64,000 nt of DNA from Catenulispora acidiphila DSM 44928 (GTDB lineage: Bacteria; Actinomycetota; Actinomycetes; Streptomycetales; Catenulisporaceae). The translations under genes were made by a program, and so were the position numbers. How positions within the stretch are numbered: the stretch's first letter is position 1; each line of letters starts with the position of its first letter. The stretch lies in assembly GCF_000024025.1 (NCBI RefSeq), contig NC_013131.1, positions 4,526,001 through 4,590,000 of the forward strand. Reading direction: 5' to 3'. Below the pieces are notes generated by a model. It worked only from the letters and a program-made list of their open reading frames with translations. It did no database searches and was not told where the DNA came from. Positions 1 to 8,684 of the stretch are shown here, in pieces.

Positions 1-1
1 C

Positions 2-361
2 GGCGGACCTCTGTTGATTCAGCAGATGTCGCGGCGCGATCGGGCTCCAGGCGGTGGAGCTTTCATCGAATCCTTCATCGCCCCCGACATGCATATGAGG
101 CCGCTATCTGCGACCTTGGCGATGATGGAACAGGCCGGTTGGGAGGTTCGGGACGTGGAGGCGATGCGTGAGGACTACGTCCGCACGGTACGGCAGTGGC
201 TGACCACTCTCGAAGCACGCTGGTCGCAAGCAGTCGACCTCGTCGGCGTCGAAACCGCCCGGGTATGGCGCCTCTACTTGGCCGGCGGGGCGCTCGCTTT
301 CGAGCAGGGTCGCATGGGTGTGGACCAGATCCTGGCCCGATCCGCCGGAGCCGGTTCTTGA
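2..361 (+). CDS. cfa: Cyclopropane-fatty-acid-phospholipid synthase, C-terminal part
   Basis: The frame is open to the first base of the window, so this is the last ~119 residues of a longer SAM-dependent methyltransferase that adds a methylene bridge to unsaturated acyl chains of membrane lipids. The segment carries the family's C-terminal signature: APGGGAFIE, then IAPDMHMRP, a WEVRDVE strand, and a terminal helix WRLYLAGGALAFEQGRMG. Length and end position match the usual CFA synthase end. The SAM-binding domain lies outside the window. A related mycolic-acid-type methyltransferase is possible. Confidence 0.85.
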   Translation, partial: GGPLLIQQMSRRDRAPGGGAFIESFIAPDMHMRPLSATLAMMEQAGWEVRDVEAMREDYVRTVRQWLTTLEARWSQAVDLVGVETARVWRLYLAGGALAFEQGRMGVDQILARSAGAGS

Positions 362-465
362 AACCAGCCGCCATCGGAACCTGACGCGGTGCTCGCATAC
401 GGTGAGGGCGCTAGGCGACTGAAGGACAGGTGCGTCCGTCTGAAAAGACTCGCGTAAAGCCGTCG

Positions 466-633
466 TCAGCGGCCAGGTTTCTTGCCTCCACGGCGCAATT
501 TCACGGCCCCTAGGACGAGCGCAAGCACGAAAACGACTACACCGATGATCAGAAGATAGAGCAGGCCTTTGGCGACGGTACCGACGATTCCCAGCACGAT
601 TGCGAGAATCACCAGCAGCAGCAATACCACCAT
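466..633 (-). CDS. Small hydrophobic membrane protein (55 aa)
   Basis: A 55-residue protein starting at ATG 633 behind an AAGGAG ribosome site. Nearly the whole chain is hydrophobic: two membrane segments (about residues 2-18 and 22-43) followed by a basic tail LRRGGKKPGR, which predicts a cytoplasmic C-terminus. It lies 17 bases downstream of the PRC-barrel gene on the same strand and is probably co-transcribed. Similar tiny hydrophobic proteins are common in actinobacteria; no function can be assigned. Confidence 0.7.
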   Translation of the reverse strand: MVVLLLLVILAIVLGIVGTVAKGLLYLLIIGVVVFVLALVLGAVKLRRGGKKPGR

Positions 634-650
634 CGTGGATCTCCTTGTGG

Positions 651-1025
651 TCAGCGACGGGCCAGGCGCCGTTCGCCGGCGGCGCCCGGGGTGTAGGTCA
701 GCTCGTAATGCACGAAGATCGGCTGCTCGTCCTCGACCGGCAGCTCGTCGTCGGTGCCGATCGCCGGCGAACCCTTCACCTGGGCCTTCGGGTGGGCGAC
801 CTGCACGTAGCCTGGCCCCACCACCGCCCCGGTCAGGGGTACGAAGACCAGGCGGTGTCGGGTGGGCAGCCCGACAGTGACCGCGGCGAAGTACGGTTCG
901 TCGGTCGCGACGTCCACATACACGGACTCCAGCGTCCCGATCTTGTGCTTTCCCGGGTCGACCACGTCGTGGCCGCGCCACTCTCGGATGTCGCCTACCT
1001 CGATCACAGCGGCCCTCTCAGTCAT
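651..1025 (-). CDS. PRC-barrel domain protein
   Basis: 124 residues. The N-terminal 85 residues have the PRC-barrel pattern (IREWRGHDVVDPGKHKIGTLESV, here given only in part: WRGHDVVD, KIGTLESVYVD, then PYFAAVTVG and LVFVPL). The C-terminus is acidic and Pro-rich. PRC barrels are small beta domains that bind other proteins or RNA; in actinobacteria stand-alone versions are often stress-related, but the sequence does not say what this one binds. The start ATG is followed by TERAAV. It probably heads a two-gene unit with the small membrane protein downstream. Confidence 0.75.
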   Translation of the reverse strand: MTERAAVIEVGDIREWRGHDVVDPGKHKIGTLESVYVDVATDEPYFAAVTVGLPTRHRLVFVPLTGAVVGPGYVQVAHPKAQVKGSPAIGTDDELPVEDEQPIFVHYELTYTPGAAGERRLARR

Positions 1026-1158
1026 GCGGCGGTGTGATCTCTATCCTGCCCCGGCCAAGGGCATACATCTTGGTGACAGGGCCGCAAGCGGCGGGATTGG
1101 CCCAGGGCGCCCGCGATCATTGGCGTCGCAGTGGTGAAGCCCCGGTAACGCCGCCGCA

Positions 1159-1512
1159 TTAGAACAGCGTCGATGACGAGCACCGACAGGGTGCATACGC
1201 CCGAGCGCTGGGTGGTCGGGCGGACATTCGGACGTCCGCGAAGCGCGCGACGACCTCAGTCATTCCGGTCAACTCCAGGACCCGGTCGACATACGCATTG
1301 AATCCGATCAACGCGAAGAACGCCTGCTGCTCGGCGGTGTGGCGATGCGCGCGCATCACCGTCTGGAGCCCTATTGAGTCCATGAAGGTGATCCCGACGC
1401 AGTCCAGAGCCACCGCCGACAATGGCGTGAGCTGCACGGAAAGTTCGTTCCACAGAGCGTCGGCCGTTCTCGGCATGCGCGGGCCTCGCTTCTCCGCTCG
1501 ACCCGGCCCCAC
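1159..1512 (-). CDS. STAS-domain (anti-sigma factor antagonist-like) protein, probably N-terminally damaged
   Basis: The core VALDCVGITFMDSIGLQTVM matches STAS domains, with the phosphorylatable Ser inside MDSIGL; GFNAYVDRVLELTGM is the usual C-terminal helix. Known STAS antagonists bind anti-sigma kinases of the RsbW/SpoIIAB type. The domain normally begins with two beta strands that are absent: the chain opens with a basic unrelated stretch and only then MPRTADALWNEL. The tail after RMSARPP is low-complexity. I therefore suspect a decayed or 5'-truncated gene; no start has a convincing ribosome site. Confidence 0.5.
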   Translation of the reverse strand: MGPGRAEKRGPRMPRTADALWNELSVQLTPLSAVALDCVGITFMDSIGLQTVMRAHRHTAEQQAFFALIGFNAYVDRVLELTGMTEVVARFADVRMSARPPSARAYAPCRCSSSTLF

Positions 1513-1520
1513 GCCCGCGT

Positions 1521-1715
1521 CTGGAGGATCCGCGACAATCTCATCGCTGTATCGCCAGGGCCAAAGGCGAAGGCTTGCTGGGGGAAGTCGAAGGGCTCCG
1601 CGTCAGCTTGGATGGTGCCGAGGACAAGCTCGGCCAGATCGACCGCCGCATACCGAGGACCGTTGACCTCGCCATGCCCACCTTCAGCCAGATCGCTGAC
1701 CGCGCGAACGGCTAG
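1521..1715 (+). pseudogene. Degenerate coding remnant of an unidentified larger protein
   Basis: Two consecutive frames carry protein-like sequence: one reads VWRIRDNLIAV, the other, after about base 1560, GEGLLGEVEGLRVSLDGAED and then DLAMPTFSQIADRANG before TAG at 1713. Together they look like one C-terminal helical segment broken by a one-base shift. I cannot name the family with certainty; an integrase or recombinase tail is one guess. No start codon or ribosome site is visible. Confidence 0.3.
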
Positions 1716-1815
1716 GCAATCAGTGCACAATCGACCTCTCGACCTGACCAAGACCCCGGCGAGCTTCAGCCCGCCGACGCAGGCACCCCTTGGGCCACAC
1801 CATCAGGAGGAACCA

Positions 1816-2205
1816 GTGTCATATCCGCAACTGCTCACCCCTGAGGAGAAGCTGGCCGAAGCGAAGAAGCTGTTGAGCCTCCCGCATATCGTCGTGATCT
1901 GCGGCTCCACCCGCTTCATGACTGAGATGGCCGAGGCCGATCTGCGGGAGACCGAAGCCGGGAAGATCGTCGTCAAGCCGGGCTTCGACATGAAGTCGCC
2001 GCACGGACTGTGGTCCGGTCCTGTCGAGGCCGAGGCGCTGAAGGTTCGGCTCGGGGAACTGCACCGGGCGAAGATCCGGCTCGCTGATGAGGTGCTCGTA
2101 GTCGGCGACTCCATCGGAGACAGCACCCGAGCCGAAATCGCCTACGCCCGATCGCTGGGCAAGCCCGTGCGGTTCACGCACCCCGACGTCGACCCTGGCG
2201 CCTGA
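1816..2205 (+). CDS. Nucleoside 2-deoxyribosyltransferase-like protein
   Basis: 129 residues from GTG 1816, placed 5 bases after a CAGGAGG ribosome site. The motif IVVICGSTRFMTEMAEADL is the nucleotide-binding loop and first helix of the nucleoside 2-deoxyribosyltransferase-like Rossmann fold, and VLVVGDSIGDSTRAEIAYA matches its C-terminal part with the conserved D..GxGTxxEI-type segment. Members either swap bases on deoxyribose or act on modified nucleotides; the substrate is not readable here. An in-frame upstream extension exists but lacks a ribosome site. Confidence 0.7.
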   Translation: MSYPQLLTPEEKLAEAKKLLSLPHIVVICGSTRFMTEMAEADLRETEAGKIVVKPGFDMKSPHGLWSGPVEAEALKVRLGELHRAKIRLADEVLVVGDSIGDSTRAEIAYARSLGKPVRFTHPDVDPGA

Positions 2206-2402
2206 CCGTCTCGCAGTGGCTCGGCCCACCGTCGCCAACACCGATCTACTGCGCCAGGTCCACGACGTGCTGCGCACATCCCGAATTCCCGCCCAACTGG
2301 GAAGCGGACTAGGAGTCCATCGATACCAGGCCCGTATGGGCGGGGATCGTGGCGTGTGCGGACACAAGTTGGTTCAGCCGCCATTCGAATACGCAGGATA
2401 GA

Positions 2403-2786
2403 TCAGAAGGCAGGCTCTCCGGCCAGCGTGAGGCCAGGGGCGGCAACCAAACCCGGCTCGCCAAGTTCGGCGGAAACCGCCGACGGAAACTCCCCCGAGG
2501 TTGAAGCCAACCACAGCAAGAGCGGCCCGACCCGCAGTCCGTCCTGAGCTCGATGCCGAAACGGGTGATCCAGGTCAACCGTGTAGACAGTCCGCCGCCC
2601 TGTCCGCGTTCTGATGATGTACCCGGCAACCTCCAAATCCGCCAGGATCGATTGAGTCGCACGCTGGCTGAGGCCTGCCTCCTCGCTCAGCTCACGAACC
2701 CGTGCCTGCGGATTCCGCGTCACCGCGACCAACACATGGCCGTGCCCGGTCAGAAGTGCCCAGGTCCGAGCGTCAAGGGAAGTCAC
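2403..2786 (-). CDS. Winged-helix (MarR/ArsR-like) DNA-binding protein
   Basis: 127 residues from GTG 2786, chosen because GGAGG sits just upstream. Residues about 10-75 form a winged helix: TGHGHVLVAVTRNP, then RVRELSEEAGLSQRATQSILADLE as recognition helices, and the wing GYIIRTRTGRRTVYTVD. The C-terminal half is Pro/Ala-rich without a known ligand domain. It is probably a transcription regulator; target unknown. The longer upstream frame runs through the GCGCGGT array and is an artefact. Confidence 0.75.
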   Translation of the reverse strand: MTSLDARTWALLTGHGHVLVAVTRNPQARVRELSEEAGLSQRATQSILADLEVAGYIIRTRTGRRTVYTVDLDHPFRHRAQDGLRVGPLLLWLASTSGEFPSAVSAELGEPGLVAAPGLTLAGEPAF

Positions 2787-2972
2787 GCCTCCATCGTAAA
2801 TGCTGCATGTTGGTTCATGTATAAGGTTGCAGTAGTTGCCTACCGCCAGTGCCGATTTCGATCCGGGAGGCAAGTATGTAGGCGGTAGTCGGAAAGCCGA
2901 GGTCAGTTGTCGTCTGGAGACTTCATGTGGATTACCACGGTGCGTCGCACGCTCGCGTCGATCATGGCCGGT

Positions 2973-3084
2973 GCGCGGTGCGCGGTGCGCGGTGCGCGGT
3001 GCGCGGTGCGCGGTGCGCGGTGCGCGGTGCGCGGTGCGCGGTGCGCGGTGCGCGGTGCGCGGTGCGAGGTGCGCGGTGCGAGGT
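2973..3084 (+). repeat. 7-bp tandem repeat, 16 units of GCGCGGT
   Basis: Thirteen perfect GCGCGGT units (2973-3063) are followed by GCGAGGT, GCGCGGT and GCGAGGT. Every frame on both strands is open across it and encodes artificial repeats. It lies between the winged-helix gene and the TetR gene, in non-coding DNA. Confidence 0.97.
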
Positions 3085-3300
3085 GCCGGGCCTCGCCGAG
3101 ACCACAAAGCTGACGCCCCATCAAGAGGTTTAAGCTCTTCGGGCACCATAGCGCAAAACCCCAGCTCAGAAGCTTGAACTGGAGATGAGCTACGGGGTGC
3201 GCCACAGGGAGTTGAACCCCGAAGCCCGCAGATTAAGACTGCCATGGACGGAGCCTTCTCACCGAAGGTGGCGTCCGTCTCACCCGGCCGCGGGACTGTT

Positions 3301-3918
3301 TCACTGCCGCAAAACGGCCTGGACACCGTCGGCGAGGCCGGCGGCGTCGGCCGCGCCGAAGGCGACACGCTGGAGCAGCATCCCGTGCAGCAGGCCCATC
3401 ACAGTGCGCGCGGCCAGATCCGCGTCCACGGTCGCGGGCATCGAGCCGACGGCCTGGCCGCGCCGTAGCGCCTCGGCGATGCTGCGGTGCACGCCTTCGA
3501 AACCCTTTACGGCGCCGTCGCGGACCTCTTCGCTGCGAAGGATTTCCGACCATGTCTGGACAGCGCAGCGCAGTAGCTCCTCAACCGGCACCATGCGGCC
3601 CGCCGCGTCCGTCACTGTGTCCTGTTCGATGGTCCTCAGCGCCGCGGCGACCAGATCGGCGACGGTCGGCGCGTCCGTGGCTTCGGCCAGGCGCTGGACC
3701 GGCTCGAAGACCAGCCGGAACGCGTCGCTGGCGATGGCGAGGATGATCTCCTCCTTGCTCGCGAAGTAGCGGTAGGGCGCTCCCGCCGACAGGCCGGCCT
3801 CCGCGGCGATCTCAGGCATCGACGTCTGGTGGAACCCATCGCGGGAGAAGCAGCGGCGAGCCGCGGCGATGATGTCGCCGCGCTTGGCCGCTCGGCGTTC
3901 GGGGCTGATGCGCGGCAC
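3301..3918 (-). CDS. TetR-family transcriptional regulator
   Basis: 205 residues from GTG 3918. Residues about 12-57 are a classical TetR helix-turn-helix: KRGDIIAAARRCFSRDGF, TSMPEIAAEAGLSAGAPYRYF and SKEEIILAI. The remaining helical domain would bind an inducer. It is divergent from the damaged 4050-5042 gene, and two inverted repeats of the form TGAA-N6-TTCA lie between them, as expected for a repressor acting on itself and on the divergent gene. Product length is typical. The ligand is unknown. Confidence 0.9.
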   Translation of the reverse strand: MPRISPERRAAKRGDIIAAARRCFSRDGFHQTSMPEIAAEAGLSAGAPYRYFASKEEIILAIASDAFRLVFEPVQRLAEATDAPTVADLVAAALRTIEQDTVTDAAGRMVPVEELLRCAVQTWSEILRSEEVRDGAVKGFEGVHRSIAEALRRGQAVGSMPATVDADLAARTVMGLLHGMLLQRVAFGAADAAGLADGVQAVLRQ

Positions 3919-3936
3919 CGGCGTCCCCTTTCAAAG

Positions 3937-3950
3937 TGAATGGTCGTTCA
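3937..3950. promoter_or_regulatory. Putative TetR operator, site 1
   Basis: TGAATGGTCGTTCA: arms TGAA/TTCA around six bases, 18 bases upstream of the TetR start. The same layout recurs at 3988-4001. Confidence 0.55.
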
Positions 3951-3987
3951 TCTTGACCTCCCCTACGTCCCGGGTCCATGGTAATAG

Positions 3988-4001
3988 TGAAGGCTCATTC
4001 A
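3988..4001. promoter_or_regulatory. Putative TetR operator, site 2
   Basis: TGAAGGCTCATTCA: the same TGAA-N6-TTCA layout, 51 bases from site 1 and 48 bases before the divergent ATG 4050. Confidence 0.5.
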
Positions 4002-4049
4002 CGGAACCGTGGATCCCGGTAAGACACGGTTGAACAGGGAGGCACTGAC

Positions 4050-5042
4050 ATGAGCACGACACTGAAGATCGCCTCGTACCCCTACGAGCACACCTAGGCG
4101 CTGTTCGACGGCCGGGTCCGGATCGATGGCGTGGACGCCACCTTCGAGACGGCGCCGCTGGTCACGGACATCTTCCGGCCCATGATCGAAGGGCGGTACG
4201 ACGTCGCAGAGCTCGGGCTCACCTACTTTCTGCGGACCTTCGACCCCGACGACCCGCGGTATCTGGCACTGCCGATCATGCCCAACCGAAACTTCCGGCA
4301 CTCGGCGGTCTTCGTCAACACGGCCAGCAGTATCCGTACCCCACAGGACCTTGCGGGCCGGACCATCGGCGAGTTCGCGCTGTACGGCCACGACCCGGGC
4401 GTGTGGGTCAAGGGCATCCTGGCCGAGGAATACGGCGTCACACCGGAGCAGTGCCGCTGGGTCATCGGCGGCACCAACCACCCGATTCCGGCCTTCGACT
4501 GGCTCCCTCAGCCGGTACCCGCCGGGGTCGACGTCTGCCGCGCTCCCGAGAGGGCGACTTTGGACGCGATGCTGAAGGCGGGCGAGATCGACGCGCTGAT
4601 CTCGGTCGACGTCCCGCAGTCCGTGATGCAGGGTTCGCCGAGGACGGCCCGGCTGTTCCCCGACTACGACGTCGTAGAGCGGGACTACTTCCGGCGTACG
4701 GGAATCTTCCCGCCGATGCACATCGTTGCGATCCGCACCGAGGTCGCTCAGGATCCTGATGTGGTGCGAGCTGTCTACCGCGCGTTCTGTGAGGCGAAGG
4801 ACCTGGCCGCGCAGAGGTACCTGGATGAGGCGGTGAAGCAGCACATGGGTGTCATGACGCCTTGGTTCAGCAAGCTCTTCGCGGACAACCGCAGCCTGTT
4901 CGGAGACGACTGGTGGCCGTACGGGGTGAAGGCTAACCGGAAGGCCGTCGACACTTTCCTCCGGTACCACTATGAGCAGGGCCTATCGGGGCGGCTGCTG
5001 ACGTGCGAGGACATCTTCGTGCCCGAGCTGCTCGCGGTGTGA
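4050..5042 (+). pseudogene. 4,5-dihydroxyphthalate decarboxylase-like gene with in-frame TAG
   Basis: ATG 4050 stands 8 bases after GGGAGG and begins MSTTLKIASYPYEHT, the usual family start, but codon 16 (4095-4097) is TAG. Immediately after it the same frame continues ALFDGRVRIDGVDA and stays open to 5042, giving the full ~330-residue length. The family resembles periplasmic substrate-binding folds: DVAELGLTYFL, LPIMPNRNFRHSA, LAGRTIGEFALYGHDPGVW and the C-terminal YHYEQGLSGR are all present. A CAG or CGG codon would restore it. It sits divergent to the TetR gene and its operators. A shorter product from an internal start is conceivable but would lack the first strand. Confidence 0.75.
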
Positions 5043-5531
5043 GGACGGTGCGACAACTACTGCACCGCTCGTTGGCGACGATGACAAGCATGCTCGACCC
5101 TCGTCGTCGAAGAAGACCGCGAGCGCGTCAGTGGGGAAGTCATCGGCGGTCGTGCGGAGAGATGGATTTCCAGTTCTGCGAACGTGCGGATTAGGCGGCC
5201 TGTGGTCACCTTGGACATGACCAAATCAAAGAACCCGCCTTGACGTTCGCCGGTAGGACCGGACGACACCTTAAGCCACCAACGCCCGTGCGGAGGCCAG
5301 CGGGTTCGAGGGCTGAGACTTTCCATGCGTTCACTGGTTTTTTTCCCATCCCCGTGCCCGATGCCGTTATGGGGCCGTCCTGGTGGTGCCGGCCGGTCTG
5401 GTGAACGCCAGCCCTGCGTGGGCGACTGATTATCTGGTGCATTGGAACCACTTCCGGCTTCGGTAGCAGCTCGTCGCAATGATGCCATGCTGTTTGGCCT
5501 AGGCACCGATGCGCACGGCATCCTTAGGTGC
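5043..5531. other. Gene-free stretch
   Basis: Open frames on the minus strand here are low-complexity and Arg/Ser-rich; no family, ribosome site or strong hairpin was seen. It separates the damaged decarboxylase-like gene from the response-regulator remnant. Confidence 0.5.
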
Positions 5532-6041
5532 TTAAGGGTCGCAGCTGTGCGGTGACACTGATCGAGTCCGGGCCGATCCCAGACAGGTGTCCTGCCAGAT
5601 CTGAGCCGTGATTTGGCGTCGCGAAATGATGGATTTCGGCTGCGAGGCGAGCGGGTGGAGAAGATCAAACTCTTTGCGTGTAAGCAAAATGCTGCGGCCT
5701 TGCAGCAAGACCTCTCGGTTTAGTACATCGATGTGGAGTGGTCCGTGACTGATAACGCGATGCAAAACCGGCGTGGGCCTGACCTGGGACATTACCGCTT
5801 CAATTCTGGCAATCAGCTCTCGATAGCCGTATGGCTTAGCAGGGTAATCATCTGATCCAGCTTGCAGGCCAAGTACCTGGTCGATTTCATCGGAGCGCGC
5901 GGTGACGGTGGCGATCGCGATATCGCTGATCGCGCGGATGACGCGGCAGATCTCCAGGCCATCTATGTCCGGCAGCTCGAGAGCGCGGAGCACTCGATCG
6001 GCTAGGCGGTACTCGACCAGTGCTTCAGCGCTGGTCTTCAC
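5532..6041 (-). pseudogene. OmpR-family response regulator remnant
   Basis: The receiver part LELPDIDGLEICRVIR ... LGLQAGSDDYPAKPYGYRELIARI and the DNA-binding part VLLQGRSILLTRKEFDLL ... RRQITAQIW are clear. It is broken at both ends: the N-terminal acidic pocket is missing and the phospho-acceptor strand reads DRVLRALELPD instead of the expected D-hh-hLD. After IWQDTCLGSART the winged-helix recognition segment continues in another frame (ISVTAQLR), so a frameshift near 5560 destroys the C-terminus. No partner histidine kinase is present. Confidence 0.75.
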
Positions 6042-6123
6042 AGCCTCGACGTGATGCTCGTGTCGTCGCAGGAGGTCGGCGCAAGCGACGTCTGGTTCGA
6101 CGAGCAGGATGGAAAGGTGTGCG

Positions 6124-6783
6124 CTGGCCAGCGCCGAACACCGCGGTGACGCTCGGCGCGAAGTTCGTCTCCAACAGCTACGGCGGTGGCGAGTCCAGCG
6201 CCGACACCGGCTACGACAGCACGTATTTCAACCACCCCGGCGTCGCCATCACCGTCAGCTCCGGCGACGGCGCCTACGGCGTGGAGTACCCGGCAGCGTC
6301 GAAGAACGTCACCGCGGTCGGCGGCACAGCGCTTAAGCGCGACTCCAGCGCCCGCGGCTGGAGCGAGTCTCTGGGTACACCAAGGCCGGCGAGGGCACCG
6401 GCTCGGGCTGCTCGGCCTATGACGCCAAGCCGTCTTGGCAGAAGGACACCGGCTGTGCCAAGCGCACCGTCGCGGACGTCTCCGCGGTCGCCGACCCGGC
6501 CACCGGCGTCGCGGTCTACCAGACCTACGGCGGCAACGGCTGGGCCGTGTACGGCGGCACCTCGGCGTCCTCGCCGATCATCGCCTCGGTCTACGCCCTG
6601 GCCGGCGCCCCGAGCGCGAGCGTTCCCGCCGCCGACGCCTACGCCCACACCTCGGCGCTGAACGACGTCACCACAGGCAGCAATGGCAGCTGCTCGCCGG
6701 CCTACCTGTGCACCGGCGAGATCGGCTACGGCGGCCCCACCGGTTTGGGCACGCCCAACGGGCTGACCGCCTTCACCGGCTGA
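6124..6783 (+). pseudogene. Secreted serine peptidase (S8/S53-like) remnant
   Basis: One frame reads GAKFVSNSYGGGESS ... VAITVSSGDGAYGVEYPAAS; after a frameshift near 6370 the next frame continues AGEGTGSGCSAYDAKPSWQ ... YGGTSASSPIIASVYALAG, including the catalytic Ser of GGTSASSP, and ends GTPNGLTAFTG at TGA 6781. The N-terminal half with the signal peptide, propeptide and the other catalytic residues is absent. It is therefore a 5'-truncated, frameshifted copy of a subtilisin/sedolisin-type exported protease. Confidence 0.75.
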
Positions 6784-6850
6784 CGATCCATACGCGGCCG
6801 TCCCTGCACGGGGTCGGCTTCGTGAAGCACTGAAGCACGCTGTCTGTAGT

Positions 6851-6869
6851 GGCGCAGCCTTGCTGCGCC
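6851..6869 (+). terminator. Stem-loop after the peptidase remnant
   Basis: GGCGCAGC/GCTGCGCC, 8-bp perfect stem with loop CTT, about 70 bases after the stop. There is no U tract. The flank TAGTGGCGCAGC recurs 52 bases later. Confidence 0.45.
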
Positions 6870-7559
6870 GCCACAGGCCTTCGTATGTGACTTATGTGGG
6901 TAGTGGCGCAGCTTTCTACGACGCCTAGTCAAGTTGTGTGGTCCGAACCACCTACAGAACACCTGCGGTCGGCAGATACTGGAACTTCGGGATGAGAGGT
7001 TTGCCGAGGAGCCGGCAGTGCCGGTGAAGCAGTACAGGCTGACGTTTGTCAGCAGAAGATCGCGGTCGGTGGCTCCGTGCGAGTCCGAGCGCGCTGCGAT
7101 CGTCAGCCAGTGGAGCGCCGCCTCGAAGCTGTACCAGCACGACGCGATCGGCTGGTCGGCCGCGCGCAGCAGGTGCATGATCTCCGCCCGGCCGCGACGA
7201 CGGGCTGGATGGCGCGCCGTCGCGCTAGGTGATCTCGGCCCGTGGATATTGGGACGGCCGCCGCCCTCGAAGCAAAGACAGCCGCCGACGCGAGCAGATG
7301 CGAGTCGACTACCCCGCTGCCACAGGCAGCCAGCATCGTGAACGAATCTGGTGCCAGGCACGGGCTCGGGGCAACTGTCGACTACTGCCGCACATCCTTC
7401 CGACGTGATCGGCGTGGCCTGTACCACTGCTTTGCAAAGCGTCGCGATGGCGGCACGCTAGATGAGGAAGCCCGTCATGGTCCGCGGGGGGTCGAGCATG
7501 ACGGGCGTTTCTTCAAGATAGAGCGGCGATGGTGGCTTGTCACTGTCTCGGAGACGGCT
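6870..7559. other. Gene-free stretch
   Basis: Several open frames cross here on both strands, but none shows a recognisable fold, ribosome site or consistent codon bias. It is probably decayed DNA between the peptidase and XRE remnants. Confidence 0.4.
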
Positions 7560-7857
7560 CTATCTCAGGTCTCTGGGATGTCCAGCGGGGCTTCGGCCTC
7601 CCAGCGGCTGTGGGGTCAGTGCGTCGCCGGGCAGGTCCGACTCATCTGCGAAGCCTTCTGGTTCCCAGCGGAGTAGGTCGCCTGGCTGGCATGTGAGCGC
7701 CTCGCAGAGTGCTGCGAGTGTTGTGAAGGCACTGCCTTTGTGTGGCCGTTCTTGAGCACCGCTAGATTGGCGGCGTGATCCCCACGCGGTCTGCGAGTTC
7801 GCCCACGGACATCTTGTGCCTGGCGAGCATCACATCGATTTCCACGGCGATCGGCAT
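7560..7857 (-). pseudogene. Small XRE (Cro/C1-type) regulator, twice frameshifted
   Basis: ATG 7857 follows GAGGTGA and begins MPIAVEIDVMLARHKMSVGE, LADRVGITP, then hits TAG. The next frame supplies ANLAVLKNGHTKAV, and a third frame FTTLAALCEALTCQPGDLLR through to TAG 7562. Put together they form the familiar ~95-residue YozG-like regulator. Such genes normally sit directly behind a DUF2975 membrane protein, and here the upstream remnant overlaps it as TAATG. Two indels make it non-functional. Confidence 0.75.
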
Positions 7858-8095
7858 TAGATCACCTCGTTTAGCTCGGCTTGCATCCGCACTGCCTCGA
7901 CATCGTGGGCGGGCCGCGTGGGCGAGCAGCGTCCGCAGCACCAACACGATGAGTGCGACGCCAAGATGGCCAAGCCGATCCCGGCCATGATGCCGGTGAT
8001 GCCCGGGTCATCCCGCTGGCCCGGCGCGTTGATGGCCGTGACCGTGAACCAGGTCATGTCCGCTGGTGTGGTGTAACTGACCTTGAGCTGGGCTC
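7857..8095 (-). pseudogene. DUF2975-like membrane protein, 3' remnant
   Basis: The end of a DUF2975 protein: MTWFTVTAINAPG, GITGIMAGIGLAILA, then in a shifted frame ALIVLVLRTLLAHAA, and back in the first frame HDVEAVRMQAELNEVI. Two nearly compensating indels lie about 50 bases apart. The 5' half of the gene is missing; the IS256 remnant begins about 85 bases further upstream. It is the usual operon partner of the XRE remnant. Confidence 0.65.
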
Positions 8096-8179
8096 TAGCG
8101 CATGGGGAGCCATCGCAGGACGTTCGTAGGGAAGTGTTCGAGGTTTCCCGACGGGCGGCTCTGCGATGGTTCTCCCAGT

Positions 8180-8345
8180 CTGAACTCCTGGACCTGCTGG
8201 CGTCACTGCGTCCGTCCAACAATGTGGACATGGTTCGCACCGCGTTGGAGCGGATCTTGCAGGAACTCATCGAGGCTGAGGCCACTTGCGACGATCGACG
8301 CGGTGCCGTATCAGCACAGCGCGCAGCGCACCACCGGCTCGGAAG
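8180..8345 (+). pseudogene. IS256-family transposase, N-terminal remnant
   Basis: ELLDLLASLRPSNNVDMVRT, ALERILQELIEAEAT is the N-terminal signature of actinobacterial IS256 (mutator) transposases. After EAT the match moves to another frame (IDAVPYQHSAQRTTGSEE). The catalytic DDE region is gone. It lies where the DUF2975 gene is cut and may have caused that break. Confidence 0.6.
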
Positions 8346-8601
8346 AAGGCGGTGCTTGTCGCGCTGCTCGGCGTTGCAGTCACCACCGGCTGGCAAATCA
8401 GTCCGACGCTGCCATGGAACCTGGTCACCGATCACCTGTAGGCCGCGCAAGCCGCCGAGGTCGCGCCGCCATGCACAGGCCCGACGGCGAACGCGCCGGT
8501 GCCGCCATTCGCCCGGCGCCTATTGCCTGATGTAGGCCGAACAATGCCGCGGCTGTCAAGCACCGCAGCCGTAGAGCTTTCTCACGCCACTGATCCGGCT
8601 C

Positions 8602-8642
8602 TGCCTGAGGCCCCGTGACCGTCGGGAGCGAGGCCTCAGGCA
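8602..8642. terminator. Bidirectional stem-loop terminator
   Basis: TGCCTGAGGCC (8602-8612) pairs perfectly with GGCCTCAGGCA (8632-8642), 19-base loop; it lies 43 bases after the stop of the minus-strand lipoprotein gene. The minus-strand side has no clear U tract. Confidence 0.65.
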
Positions 8643-8684
8643 ACCTTTCGTCGTTTCTGGGCTTCCGTGTCGGTGGCAGTCCGT

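Noticed and set aside
2973-3084. CRISPR-like array
   Set aside because: Units are 7 bp and contiguous without spacers.
2403-3368. Long minus-strand frame with APRTAHR repeats
   Set aside because: Produced by the 7-bp array, open in all frames; only the part from GTG 2786 is a gene.
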